From NCBI GenBank assembly GCA_040880285.1, contig JBBDIT010000059.1, positions 21,720-85,719 on the forward strand: a stretch of 64,000 nucleotides of DNA. The letters run 5' to 3'. Positions 8,008-18,068 of this stretch are shown here, piece after piece. The position numbers were made by a program, and so were the translations under genes. Within the stretch, counting starts at the first letter, position 1, and the number at the start of each line of letters is the position of its first letter. This DNA comes from JANQJA01 sp040880285. Its GTDB lineage: Bacteria > Pseudomonadota > Gammaproteobacteria > Pseudomonadales > Azotimanducaceae. Under the pieces are notes generated by a model. The model had not been told where the DNA came from, ran no database searches, and worked only from the letters and a program-made list of their open reading frames with translations.

Positions 8008-9261
8008 CTAGTTCGTTACAACCGGATTCCAGTCAGCCAACGTACCACACCCCGGGGGCAGTTGATCAATCCAGCGACCAATCAAGGCAGCGCCTTGTTC
8101 GTGTACCAGGGACCGACCGAGCTCCGGCATCATTACTGCCGGATCCCGGCTCAGCATCCGGTAGTACAGGATCGACTTGTCCTTATCTCCCGGAAATATG
8201 GATACATCCCGACCACCTGTACCACGACCCGCGGCGATTGGGGGCTTGCACACACCCAGCCGCCTCATACTGGTTTCTTGTGCGTGCAGGAATAACCCGG
8301 ATGTGTCCGCTGGCCCCACTGGATTGTGGCAATGGCCACAGTTGATATCGAGGTAGGTGCGCGCCTGGTGATCCAGTGATTCGCCGGTCGAAGGTGGCCA
8401 GGACGCGGCTTTAGGGAGTGCTGATACGTCCGGCAATCCCGTGAGTATCCCTTTCGCCGCCCAGACTCTCAGCTGCCCACCTTCCGGTTGGCTGGCCCCA
8501 TCAGCCGTATCCGGCGACACCTTGTTGAGATGCCGCGCCTTTGGACCTATGGGCAATAATTCTCCCCTGGTATGATCCGTTGCGTGGCATGAGGCGCATT
8601 CGTTCTTCGTCGGCACTACATAATTGAAAGGCTCGTCACCGTCCAGCGAAATACGCTGGATGTCTCCGGCGATCGCTAGATGCGCCTCAGACTGGGCATC
8701 ATTCCAGACGTAGGGCAGCGCTTCCCAGCCGGTGTCGCGGTGGATGAGAATGCGAGTTTCGATTAGCTTCACCTGCCCCAGGGCAAGTTGTCCTTTGATA
8801 AGCTCATTACCCAGACCCACCTTTTGCAAGCCACCATCGACCACAGGATAGTAAAACGTCTTGGTAAAGACCGTGCCGGCGGGAAAGTCGAACGGCCCCT
8901 CGCGCCTGAAATTCGCGCTCTTACCCGGCGGCAGCCGGACCGTTCGCAGTTTATGCGCATGGTCGCTGAATAACGGCGTATTGAGGTCATAAAGCAAGGA
9001 CCCGTTTACCGGTACCAGGCGGGCATCCTGAATTTGCAGCAAGTGCCAACCGGACAAGGTCGTCGGCGTCGCGTCCAATGGAACTGATGGTGTCGGGCTC
9101 TCTGTAAAATCCGCAACATCGCACCCTGCCAGGGCAATGACCAGGGCAACGGCCAAAGCTTTTGCAGAAATTATTGCAGACTCTTTTGCAATTAAGGGTT
9201 CAGGGAGCGGCAAAATCCAGTTCCACTGCAGCCAGCTTTTCGAGTTGACAACGATGTGCAT
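8008..9261 (-). CDS. SO2930-family dihaem c-type cytochrome lipoprotein
   Basis: Two haem c motifs, CASCH and CGHCH, mark a dihaem cytochrome of the SO2930 type, about 400 residues, acting in the periplasm or at the outer membrane. A hydrophobic segment ending IALAGC is a lipobox. The start is uncertain. The ATG at 9261 lies inside the previous gene and leaves a long pre-signal region; a TTG at 9213 would give a more normal lipoprotein signal and only 14 bases of overlap. It directly follows the parallel beta-helix lipoprotein, a pairing that recurs for this family. Its redox partner and substrate are not known to me. Confidence 0.87.
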   Translation of the reverse strand: MHIVVNSKSWLQWNWILPLPEPLIAKESAIISAKALAVALVIALAGCDVADFTESPTPSVPLDATPTTLSGWHLLQIQDARLVPVNGSLLYDLNTPLFSDHAHKLRTVRLPPGKSANFRREGPFDFPAGTVFTKTFYYPVVDGGLQKVGLGNELIKGQLALGQVKLIETRILIHRDTGWEALPYVWNDAQSEAHLAIAGDIQRISLDGDEPFNYVVPTKNECASCHATDHTRGELLPIGPKARHLNKVSPDTADGASQPEGGQLRVWAAKGILTGLPDVSALPKAASWPPSTGESLDHQARTYLDINCGHCHNPVGPADTSGLFLHAQETSMRRLGVCKPPIAAGRGTGGRDVSIFPGDKDKSILYYRMLSRDPAVMMPELGRSLVHEQGAALIGRWIDQLPPGCGTLADWNPVVTN

Positions 9262-10447
9262 CCGTCACAAGGTGAGGCGCCTTGTAACCATTGGGTGCAT
9301 CTGCATTGATCATTGCGCTGTCTCCATTATCGAGACAGATGGCAAGTTCAGGCGGCAGCCTGCCTTCAACCAACTTGTTTTCATCGACAAAGCCATCCCA
9401 GACAACATCAGGCAAGGCACCATCATCACCGAACATCCCGACACGCAACTGCTCCAGTGCTTCACGGTCCGGCTGGTTTCCACCACCGCTAAAGTTGTTG
9501 CCATAAATATAGATCGCTTCCGGATAGGCGTCGAAAGCACTGGCTTGTTCGCGATCCTGCAACGAACTCGAATAGAAGCTGGTAATCAAAATATTGGCTG
9601 TGCCATTGCTGGCAATTTCATTGTCAAAGATTTCGATTCTGTCATTTGAATTGATCAATACACCTGTTCCCGCTGGTACACCGGCTACAGCCGTCCCGGG
9701 GATCGCAAAGTTGGCCGTGTTGTTATTGCTGATCACGTTGTTATAAAGGCGTGTACTGTGGCCGGCCAGCGGCAGGTTGGGCATGCTGAAGACGAGCACG
9801 CCGCCGGTATTATTGGTGGCCACATTGTTGTAGACATCCGCACCAACGCTGTTTTCAATTTCAATCCCCGCAACGTTGTACTCTGCACGATTGCCCCGGA
9901 CAACAATATTGCGGGACTGTCCAACATAGATCCCCGCATCCGATGCACCTATCGCTATCGAATCTTCAACCAGGACATTTTCAGTCTGGACCGGATAGAT
10001 ACCGTAAGCGCCGTTCTCAGTGTTTGGTCCGCCGGTCCACTCTGTCCTCACCCGCCGTATGATGATGTTCTTGCCTTCGTTGATTTTTAGCGCATCACCT
10101 TTGGTATCTTCGATCGCAAGGTCCACGATGGTGAAATTGCTGGCGTTCACCAACATTCCCTCGGCACCGGCGAGTTGGTCCTTGAACGTCAGAATTGTCT
10201 TGTCCATTCCCGCACCGCGAACCGTGACATTGTCAACGTTCAGGACAAGACTCCGAGCAAGCGAAATGGTGCCTTCAGGGATTTCAATCACATCTCCCGG
10301 CTTCGCTTCTATAAATTGCTCGATCAGGAGAATGGCAGGATCCCGGCTCGACACGGTCTCTTCGATTCCATCCTGGCCGGAATCACTACAGGCTGCCAAC
10401 ACCGTGAGCATGGTACAAACTGTGAGACGTTTAAATGTATTGATCAT
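9200..10447 (-). CDS. Parallel beta-helix repeat lipoprotein
   Basis: A 415-residue lipoprotein (lipobox VLAAC) folding as a right-handed parallel beta-helix: many short repeats of the form NNIVVRGNRAEYN, NVATNNTGG and NRIEIFDNEIASNG follow one another. Such proteins often bind or cleave polysaccharides, but no catalytic set is evident. I start at the ATG at 10447, preceded by AGGAGTAAAGGA; the reading can be extended nine residues but without a ribosome site. Ten bases separate it from the end of the broken adaptor gene, so before the insertion all of these genes formed one operon with the SO2930 cytochrome. Confidence 0.85.
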   Translation of the reverse strand: MINTFKRLTVCTMLTVLAACSDSGQDGIEETVSSRDPAILLIEQFIEAKPGDVIEIPEGTISLARSLVLNVDNVTVRGAGMDKTILTFKDQLAGAEGMLVNASNFTIVDLAIEDTKGDALKINEGKNIIIRRVRTEWTGGPNTENGAYGIYPVQTENVLVEDSIAIGASDAGIYVGQSRNIVVRGNRAEYNVAGIEIENSVGADVYNNVATNNTGGVLVFSMPNLPLAGHSTRLYNNVISNNNTANFAIPGTAVAGVPAGTGVLINSNDRIEIFDNEIASNGTANILITSFYSSSLQDREQASAFDAYPEAIYIYGNNFSGGGNQPDREALEQLRVGMFGDDGALPDVVWDGFVDENKLVEGRLPPELAICLDNGDSAMINADAPNGYKAPHLVTDAHRCQLEKLAAVELDFAAP

Positions 10448-10457
10448 TCCTTTACTC

Positions 10458-10990
10458 CTAATCCGGCAAATCAAAAGTTACCCTGCACTTGAGCCCAGCG
10501 GGAATCGCAAGGTCCGGGTTGGGCAGGCGTAAACGTACTCCAAAAGTTGAACTGGCAGCATCCATAACCTTGTCAAAGACATCGACGGTGGCCATATACT
10601 CAGCGCCCTGCGGCTGTTCAGGCGCCACTACGGCAGCAAGCCCCTCATGGATCCTGCCATAAAGACTGGTGGGCACCAGCACTTCAACGTTAAGAACGTC
10701 GGTTTTCGCCAGCGAAATTACAGGTGTCTGCTCGTAGACATATTCACCAGGGGACAGTAGCCGCTCAACAACTATGGCGTCAACCGGACTCGTAATGGAT
10801 CGTTGTTCATACAGGATTTCCCGCCGCCTCACTTCGAGCTTCGCCGTCTCCATCTCGCTCTTGGCCTGCTCTACAATCTCGTCGGAAGCCAGCGCCTTGC
10901 CTTTTACGATGGTCAACCGGTTGAACTGGTTTTCGAGATAACCCAGCCGCGTACGCGCCATTTCTACCGCCGTACTTTCAAGGTCAGACT
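10458..10990 (-). pseudogene. 3' fragment of periplasmic adaptor (HlyD/RND membrane fusion) gene
   Basis: This fragment encodes the coiled-coil, barrel and C-terminal parts of a membrane-fusion protein: the helical hairpin MARTRLGYLENQFN..., ITSPVDAIVVERLLSPGEYV (the second lipoyl half) and the C-terminal GLKCRVTFDLPD. The N-terminal half is at 17347-17592. Removing the intervening 6.36 kb and one copy of the 9-bp duplication restores an uninterrupted frame reading LQSD-LESTAVEMA. The gene is therefore inactivated by insertion, and the fragment has no start of its own. Confidence 0.9.
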
Positions 10991-10991
10991 C

Positions 10992-11008
10992 ACCGCTGTC
11001 CCATAAAC
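10992..11008 (+). repeat. Left terminal inverted repeat of the element
   Basis: ACCGCTGTCCCATAAAC, matching the right end with one mismatch. The target duplication GGTCAGACT ends at 10990. Confidence 0.88.
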
Positions 11009-11107
11009 TTTCACCATGATAGTAACGCCTGTTGTGGATAGCTGTAAGGTGGAGGATCAGGCTCGGGATGGACAACTTTTTGATCGCGATTCGAAAACCT
11101 CGCTACT

Positions 11108-14100
11108 TCATTTGTCCAGACGCCGTTTAGGATCGCTGCCGGCTCGCCGGAGCTGCACGCAACCCGTGCTACCATCCTCCTCGAACGCCGCCGCGACGCC
11201 CCTATTCTGGCTGCCGCATTGAGTGCCTGTACCGGACACAGAATCCGTCTGGATATGCAATGTATCAGCCAGTGGAATCTTGTAGGCCGTCGTAAAGGTC
11301 AAGTCAAGTTTGTTCTCGTTAATGATCAGTAACCGTGGCGCATCCTCGATCGGATAAATACCCAACGCTTCACCCACATCGCCAACCCACCCGTCATTGT
11401 CAGGATCTGAGCCGGTCACAAGGAGATAAACACCCGGATCCACATTGAAGAAAGTGAAACTGTAGACTCCGTCTGTCGGAATCGCCGTTTCGTAAGTGTA
11501 AACCCCCGTTTCCCAGTTGATCAGGAAGATGTACTGGGTCCCGGCATCACCATAACGGTCGCCACCCGCCAGCACTTCAAACAGAATGGTGACTTCTGCT
11601 TGTCCAGCGGCGCTGGAACTGAACGTGACAGTTTCACTGTACAAGCCCGGCTCGAGGCTCGTTCGATCCACGCTAACTACGTATTGTCCAAGTCCACTGG
11701 CAGTGTTTGGTGCTTCGATGCCAACAAAACTCGAAGAAGCACTGGTGGAATCAATCTGCAGATCGCCTGAACCCGCGTTGAATACCTCAATCTCGAGTTC
11801 ATCCAAAACACTGCCGTAGTTGAGGCCGTACGCCCCAAGCCCGATGGCCGGATCGTCGGCGTCGCTACCTCCTCCACCGCCCAATGCGGCTGCCGCATTG
11901 ACAGCGAGCAAGGCATCGATGCGGCCGTGACCGAAGCGATCGTCATAGCCGGGCGAGCCCAGGTCCACCGTGATGTCGCCGGACGCAATCAGCGAATCGA
12001 AGTCGTCAGGCGTCATATTGCTATTGACCGACTTCATCAAGGCCGCGACGCCTGCAACGTGCGGCGTTGCCATAGACGTCCCCTGAAAATACGTGAACGT
12101 CGATACGATGCTCCCTGACCTGATCTCAGCCACTGTACTCAGTACGCCGTCTGGATCTCCATTGCCGTCAAGGTCATCTGTGGTATCACCACCTGGCGCA
12201 CCAATATCAACCCGGCTGTTGAATTGAGAATAGTACGATCGCTGGTCGTTGAGGGTCGTGGCAGCAACTGACACAACACCGTCGTAAGACGCAGGATAGT
12301 TCAGCGAACTGTCGCCATCGTTTCCCGCGGCTGCAATTACAATCATCCCGGCGGCCCTGACATCATTGACGGCATCCTGAAAGAACTGTGAGTAACCTCC
12401 ACCACCCAGACTCATATTCGCGATGTCCGCCGGATCACTTACAATGATCCCGGACTCGTTGGGAAGACCTGCGGCATATTTCAGCGCTTCCGCAATATCC
12501 CACGATGAACCTCCGCCACAACCCAGGACGCGGAGGTCCATGATCTCGGTGCTCCACGTGACGCCGGCAACACCGGAACTGTTGTTCGTGGCTGCGCCAA
12601 TCGTTCCTGCCACATGCGTGCCATGGAAGCTGCTCGTCCGCCTCGAGGAATTTGTACACTGATTGTTATCCAATCCATCACCCGGATCCGACGGATTTGC
12701 ATCTCGACCATCACCATCGCCATTGGAGAGAAAGCCAACGAAGTCATATCCATCGCTGGATAGCCTACCGCTCAGGTCAGGATGGGTCTGGACTATGCCC
12801 GTGTCCAGCACGGCAACCTTGACAGAGCCACTTCCCGTGGTTTGATCCCACGCTTCGGGCAGCCGTATCTTCGGGTAATGCCACTGGTATCGGTAGTTGC
12901 TGTCATTGGGCTCGATTTGCGTCTTCATCATGTAATTCGGTTCAGCAAACTCGACACCCTTGTCACTGGCGATCATCTTCGCGGTAAGCATGGTCTGGAG
13001 CTTGAGCTCGATTTCTGACGGGGAACCCTGAGAGCTGGCGGCCAAGCTGAGGGCTGAACTCGCCATCGCTGACATCATATCGGCGCCGAACCGATAGAGC
13101 ACCGGCTGTGACAGGCCATTCCCACCACGCATACTCGTTGTGGGTGCCATCTGAAGCATACCTGCCGCTTGACCGACCGGACTGCCTTTTGCGATCACGT
13201 CACCAATGACAAGATCAGAGCTTGCATTCATGCCGTGAGAACTCACAGACGCGAGGCCAGCGCCAATCGTCAATACATAGTTGGAGTATCCTGAATAAAC
13301 GTAAGCTTCTATGTAGTAGGTTCCAGGCGTATCCGGAATCTGCACGGACTCATGGCCGGTACCACTGATCGAATAATCAACGATATCCTGATTCTCGTCA
13401 TACAGATACAGATCAAGGTCACCCACATCGCGCGTTGCGATCCTGAGATTAACGGTCTCTCTTCCGCGCGCCTGAATCTTGTAGTAGTCACTGTAGTCTC
13501 CTGTTGTCGCTGAGTGCCCCAACCCATCGAAATCAGGTCCGGTCCCCGGTCGGTTTATATAGCCACCGACGGATGTCGGGTTTGAAATCTCCTGTGCAGA
13601 GCCAATCGCATCATTACTCGTCGGCGTTGAGATGGAATCGTTAACATCAGAATCCACGCTCAGCGTGGGAGCAACCGTGATCTCACCCGCGACGGAGTAA
13701 GTGTTGGAGTTGGGCAGCACGTCGATCATGGTCGACACAGAGTGAGACAAGCCATCGCTGTTGGTTAACGTCAAAGTGACGTCATAGCTGCCATCGCTCA
13801 GGAAGACGAAGTCAACGTTCTCATCAGCCGATGAAGGTCCATTGAAATCCCACTCGTAGCTGGTGATTTCATCATCGCCAAAGCCTGCAATACTTTCGGC
13901 AGCACTGAACCTCACCAGCAGCGGTTCCAGACCATTTACACGATCCGTTGCGATCACGGCGGTAGGAGGCGTTATCGTCGAATCGAGTGGTTCGGGGTCA
14001 CGTATGTCGCTTACACCGTCATTGTCATCGTCAACATCGGTATTATTGCCTGTGCCATCGCCGTCGGTATCCACTGACTCTGTAGGATCCAACGGGAAAG

Positions 14101-16299
14101 CATCGTCTTCATCGACTACGCCGTCATTGTCGTCGTCCGGGTCGGCATNNNNNNNNNNNNNNNNNNNNNNNNNNNNNNNNNNNNNNNNNNNNNNNNNNNN
14201 NNNNNNNNNNNNNNNNNNNNNNNNNNNNNNNNNNNNNNNNNNNNNNNNGGGAAAGCATCGTCTTCATCGACTACGCCGTCATTGTCGTCGTCCGGGTCGG
14301 CATTGTTGCCGATGCCGTCCTGATCTGAGTCGACAGACTCTGAGGGGTCGAGTGGGAATACATCGGCTTCATCATTTACGCCGTCGTTGTCATCATCGGA
14401 GTCTGCATTATTGCCAATGCCATCGCCGTCGGTATCCACTGACTCTGTTGAATCCAGTGGGAAAGCATCGTCTTCATCGACTACGCCGTCATTGTCGTCG
14501 TCCGGGTCGGCATTGTTGCCGATGCCGTCCTGATCTGAGTCGACAGACTCTGAGGGGTCGAGTGGGAATACATCGGCTTCATCGTTTACGCCGTCGTTGT
14601 CATCGTCGGAGTCTGCATTATTGCCAATGCCATCGCCGTCGGTATCCACTGACTCTGTAGGATCCAGTGGGAAAGCATCGTCTTCATCGACTATGCCATC
14701 ATTGTCGTCGTCCGGGTCGGCATTGTTGCCGATGCCGTCCTGATCTGAGTCGACAGACTCTGAGGGGTCGAGTGGGAATACATCGGCTTCATCGTTTACG
14801 CCGTCGTTGTCATCGTCGGAGTCTGCATTATTGCCAATGCCATCGCCGTCGGTATCCACTGACTCTGTAGGATCCAGTGGGAAAGCATCGTCTTCATCGA
14901 CTACGCCGTCACTGTCGTCGTCGGTGTCCGCATTATTGCCTGTGCCATCGCCGTCGGTATCCAGCCACTCTGTTGAGTCGTAGGGGAAGGCATCATCACG
15001 ATCTGAGAAGGTATCGCCATCATCATCCCGGTCAACTATGTCAACATTACCGTCTCCATCCGAGTCAGGAAGATCGACGTCCTGTCGGATCTCGTCGATC
15101 AAGTCCAGAATCGAAGTCGCAGTATCAAAGTCAAGCGCGGAAATTTCACCCCTATCATATTGCCTTACAGCGTCCTGAAAAATCGTCTGTGTGAAAGCGA
15201 GCACAGCTGATGCAGCGACACCCTGTGGAACAAAGGCAATATCCCCGATCGTGCCGTTTAGCGCCGAAAGGCTGGAGGCAATGCGATCGACTTGAGTCGA
15301 CCCGATCGAGCTGTTTCCCTCCAGGAGCGTTGTCAGGGTGGCAGTGTCCGCAAGGTCGATCCCACTCGAACGGGGCAGGTTACGGACTGCCTCTACCAAT
15401 TGATTCGTAACATCTGCCGGGTCAGCATCCTCATTCAGCGACAGGACGGTCAGCAATAAGAAGCCAATCTGCTGGTTCAGCTTCATCAGCTCTTCAGGAG
15501 CGGCCGTATCATCCCATGGATCCAGGGATTGGACGACTGTTGCATCCAGTGTGACACCCAAATCGCCGAGGAAGTTCTCTTGTGTATCCAAAAACGGCGG
15601 CGGCGCCGTCAGTACCGTTGTTAACGGGGTGACAGCGAAAAAATCTTCTGGATGCGGCGCACCATAAAGCCTCAGATCATCGAGGGTTTCGCCTGTGAAT
15701 ATATCTCGCCCTCCTACAGCGACAATAACGGCATCACAATCAGCGACCGTTGAACAATGTCGACTCTGATCTGACAGCTCGAAGAATCCATCGCCATCCG
15801 TCGTTGTACTGGATTCATTCGAATCTTGCGTTCGATCGCCATCGGCATCGAGAAAAACAGTGCTGTCAGCCAGCGGGCCATCAACAATTCGACCCGTAAG
15901 CACATTGATCAGGTTTACATCGATGCTCATCGAATCTGATCCACCATTACCGTCAGAGACTTGGATGGTGATCTGAAACGCACCATCGCCATTACTATCA
16001 CCAGGGGATTCGAATGATTGTGCTGAATTGAAGTTGAGCGTAGAGGAGGAGATTGAGAACGAAGAGGCATCGATGCCCGACAGAGAGTACGTCAACGAGT
16101 CTCCATCTGCATCACTCGCTCTAAGAGTCGTGACTTCAGTCGTCCCTTCATCTACTGAATACGACACTTCAAGCTCCAACACCGGAGCCGAATTTGTGGG
16201 AGCCGGTGATTCCGAGGCCCCATCACCTCCACCCCCTCCGGAACAACTGATCAAAAGAAAAGTAATCCCTAACCCACAGATAATGCGTATCAGGTTCAT
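11108..16299 (-). CDS. Giant subtilisin-family (S8) lipoprotein with calcium-binding repeats, interrupted by a scaffold gap
   Basis: One minus-strand gene, split in frame only by the gap at 14149-14248. From the N-terminus: a lipobox LLISC and glycine spacer; a cadherin-like domain; a SdrD-like segment; a long run of thrombospondin type 3 repeats (DGIGNNADPDDDNDGVVDE) that bind calcium; a PKD domain (SYEWDFNG); a bacterial pre-peptidase domain (LDLYLYDEN); and the S8 protease. Its triad sits in AVLDTGI, FHGTHVAG and GTSMATPHVAG. A C-terminal domain containing SDPDNDGWVGD follows. It is a surface or secreted protease. The enzyme resembles the one at 60698-63508 from the pre-peptidase domain onward. 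The true length depends on the gap. Confidence 0.88.
14040..14960. repeat. 210-bp coding minisatellite (thrombospondin type 3 repeats)
   Basis: Near-identical 210-bp units start at 14249, 14459, 14669 and 14879, and another begins before the gap at about 14094. Each unit encodes two alternating 35-residue calcium-binding repeats (…DEDDAFPLDPTESVD and …DEADVFPLDPSESVD). The array likely collapsed in assembly, which explains the gap. Confidence 0.9.
14149..14248. other. Scaffold gap (100 N)
   Basis: Exactly 100 N within the 210-bp repeat array. The reading frame differs on the two sides only because the gap length is arbitrary. Confidence 0.98.
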
Positions 16300-16482
16300 A
16301 GCGTTCTCGCAGAGCAGAGAAGTTGAAAAATTATCCTAGCGTCAGCACTGTATTGCAAGGCTATGCGACCCAGTAAAACTACGAGCACTTTGTGAGCGTT
16401 TATTGATCAATTGAACGTCCGGGGAAGCGTGATAACATAGGATTACTTCGATAGTGCAGACACAAGGCTGAACCTCTCACCC

Positions 16483-16755
16483 ATGGGACACCTAAAGTCC
16501 ATACTGATACTGACAGCTATCGCGAGCAGTACTGCTTGCGCTCGATCATCGAATAACTCCCTGATTGAGCTGGAGTTCGAGTGTCCACGAGAAAGGAGTG
16601 ACGTCTGCATAGAACTGTATGATCCCGTCTGTGCGGTCAAGCTCGATGGGAACACAAAGACTTACTCGTCCGGATGCCACGCTTGCCTGAATGAGGATGT
16701 GGTGGGATTTAATCCCAGCCCTTGCAAGACGGAACCAAAAGCTGAAAGCAATTGA
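16483..16755 (+). CDS. Kazal-type serine protease inhibitor, exported
   Basis: A 90-residue exported protein. A hydrophobic signal (LKSILILTAIASSTAC) ends in a possible but weak lipobox. The mature part has six cysteines at 34, 42, 50, 65, 68 and 81, spaced x7, x7, x14, x2, x12, with the Kazal hallmarks PVC and Y-x3-C. Kazal domains block serine proteases, including subtilisins, by presenting a rigid loop. It is transcribed away from the subtilisin gene, 183 bases apart, inside the same mobile element. An immunity or regulatory role toward that protease is my inference. Confidence 0.8.
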   Translation: MGHLKSILILTAIASSTACARSSNNSLIELEFECPRERSDVCIELYDPVCAVKLDGNTKTYSSGCHACLNEDVVGFNPSPCKTEPKAESN

Positions 16756-16775
16756 TCATTACTTGGTCAATGGTC

Positions 16776-17048
16776 TCATCGCCACACGTGCGAGGATGCC
16801 ATCAAGCCAAGGCCGGTTGCGCCAACCTTCAGCACAACATCCAACTCGTGGCCTTCGTACTGACCTGTTACTTGCCAACAACCTGCTGAATGGAATTGCA
16901 TACCCACCAACATCGCGTCCCAGCGATAGTTGTCTGAACCGTTACTGCCATTAGTCGCCTCACGGATCACGATGCTGCCGTCCCCATCCAATTGGCGAGC
17001 TGTAATCGTCAAGTTGCTGGTTCCTGTCGCAGGCGATCTTCCACCGAT
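16776..17048 (-). pseudogene. C-terminal fragment of a conserved hypothetical exported protein
   Basis: About 90 codons with no credible start: the frame opens after a TGA and begins IGGRSPATGTSNLTITARQL. It continues through MQFHSAGCWQVTGQYEGHELDVV, which resembles a conserved C-terminal motif (GCWEVTG...) of uncharacterised exported proteins. The upstream part is missing, so it is a remnant lying between the Kazal gene and the broken transposase end. Confidence 0.5.
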
Positions 17049-17192
17049 TCAGCCGATACGGTGGGTTGCGTCTCGGGCTCGCGCTCAGCACTCACTGGTG
17101 CGGCCGAACGTTTCACACGAGCCGGATGTGTGGGCTGGCGCCCATCCTGACTATTTGAGAGGAGTGTAGTAACGCCAGCGTAAAGTACTGCC

Positions 17193-17246
17193 TCAACTAG
17201 GCACCAACTTGAGTAGTTGATTGAAGATCGTGTTACGATAGGCCAA
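17193..17246 (-). pseudogene. Transposase N-terminal remnant (IS4 family, DUF4372-like)
   Basis: From a TTG at 17246 the minus strand reads LAYRNTIFNQLLKLVPS and then a stop. This resembles the start of DUF4372-containing IS4-family transposases as I remember them. The about 100 bases between it and the right inverted repeat are nearly identical to the last 98 bases of the window, which end immediately before the equivalent start. Confidence 0.6.
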
Positions 17247-17328
17247 CGCTTATTTCCCCTTCTGATTCAATAGTTTGTGCAAAAGCCATTTTATCAGCTA
17301 ACAGGTGATTTAAGCCGTCTTCTCTTGC

Positions 17329-17345
17329 GTTTATGGGACAGCTGT
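17329..17345 (-). repeat. Right terminal inverted repeat of the element
   Basis: Read on the minus strand: ACAGCTGTCCCATAAAC, one mismatch from the left end. It is followed outward by the second copy of the target duplication GGTCAGACT (17346-17354). Confidence 0.88.
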
Positions 17346-17346
17346 G

Positions 17347-17592
17347 GTCAGACTGCAAGCGAGCAACCATATCGCCTTTGGCAACTGTATCGCCTCGCCG
17401 AACGGGTATTTCCTCAAGGATGCCCTGCGCCGGACTACCGATTCGCATGGTCATTTCCGGTTCAATCAGACAATCAAATTCATGGGACACCCCATATACT
17501 TTTCTGGCGGCGTTCGCATCAGACCCCACAAAAATATTGAGCCATACCAGCCAGCCGACGGTAAAAATCACCAGGTACTGCTTAATCTTCAT
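17347..17592 (-). pseudogene. 5' fragment of the periplasmic adaptor (HlyD/RND) gene
   Basis: The first 82 codons of the membrane-fusion protein: a signal or anchor segment (KQYLVIFTVGWLVWLNIF), then the first half of the lipoyl domain (EMTMRIGSPAQGILEEIPV, RRGDTVAKGDMVARLQSD). After LQSD the reading continues by chance into the mobile element for 40 further codons. The ATG at 17592 gives the normal adaptor start. Its 3' part is at 10458-10990, and together they would make a protein of about 260 residues. Confidence 0.88.
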
Positions 17593-17703
17593 AGTTATTC
17601 CATTCGACCACTGAAGGCGAGCAAATCGCAAAACTGCTCATCCATCTTAAGGACAGTGCGCCTCGCTGCGAAATGCCTGCGCTTAACCAGTTTCTGCGCA
17701 ACC

Positions 17704-17991
17704 ATGAGCAAGGTTCTTGCCGCCAGAACCCTGACACGACCGAGCCTGGTATATATGCAAGCGTCGGAACATAACGCCAGGGCTTCATTTGACCTCAACC
17801 TTTATCCGGCCAACCTGACCCTTGCAGAAATCACAGACGAGGTCTCCGCCATTGCAAATTTCCTGGGCAGGCCCGGGTCGGAACTGACCCCCTACTATCA
17901 GCAATGCAAATATGCGACTCTTGGGCACATATCCGGTGGTTATGATCGTAGTGGCGAGCCGTTCTTTACGATCTACTACGAAGAGGTATGA
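17704..17991 (+). CDS. Unrecognised small ORF, possibly the 3' part of a frameshifted gene
   Basis: A 95-residue reading whose last 75 residues (from ASFDLNLYPANLTLAEIT to YDRSGEPFFTIYYEEV) look like genuine protein, but I do not recognise the family. In a neighbouring plus-strand frame bases 17600-17770 also read plausibly (EGEQIAKLLIHLKDSAPRCE) and then hit a stop, which suggests a frameshift around 17750. The rest of the interval 17593-18068 holds nothing else I can support. Confidence 0.3.
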   Translation: MSKVLAARTLTRPSLVYMQASEHNARASFDLNLYPANLTLAEITDEVSAIANFLGRPGSELTPYYQQCKYATLGHISGGYDRSGEPFFTIYYEEV

Positions 17992-18068
17992 CCAGCCTTA
18001 CCGGCCTGCAATACTGGCTGGTGGACCATAATAAAATAAGTTAGTAAATACTCACATACGGAGAACCC

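Larger units (their letters stand above)
10991..17345. mobile_element. IS4-type element carrying a subtilisin and a Kazal inhibitor, inserted in the adaptor gene
   Basis: The element is bounded by 17-bp inverted repeats (10992-11008 and 17329-17345, 16/17 identical, core GCTGTCCCATAAAC). It is flanked by GGTCAGACT at 10982-10990 and again at 17346-17354, a 9-bp target duplication. Just inside the right end lies the beginning of a transposase resembling the DUF4372/IS4 group (NTIFNQLLKLVP) that then runs into stops, so the element cannot move itself. The interior holds the subtilisin gene (11108-16299), the Kazal gene (16483-16755) and a gene fragment (16776-17048). It includes a 100-N gap, so the true length differs. 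Confidence 0.85.

Noticed and set aside
10458..11075. An intact short adaptor gene with a start inside the element
   Set aside because: The first 30 codons come from the mobile element, and the missing N-terminal half is found at 17347-17592 with a matching junction.
14249..14878. CRISPR-like array
   Set aside because: Units are contiguous 210-bp coding repeats with no spacers, and they encode thrombospondin type 3 motifs.
13863..15194. Long plus-strand reading frames rich in His, Arg and Cys opposite the calcium-binding repeats
   Set aside because: They are mirror readings of the 210-bp coding repeat and stay open only because the repeat lacks stops in that frame.
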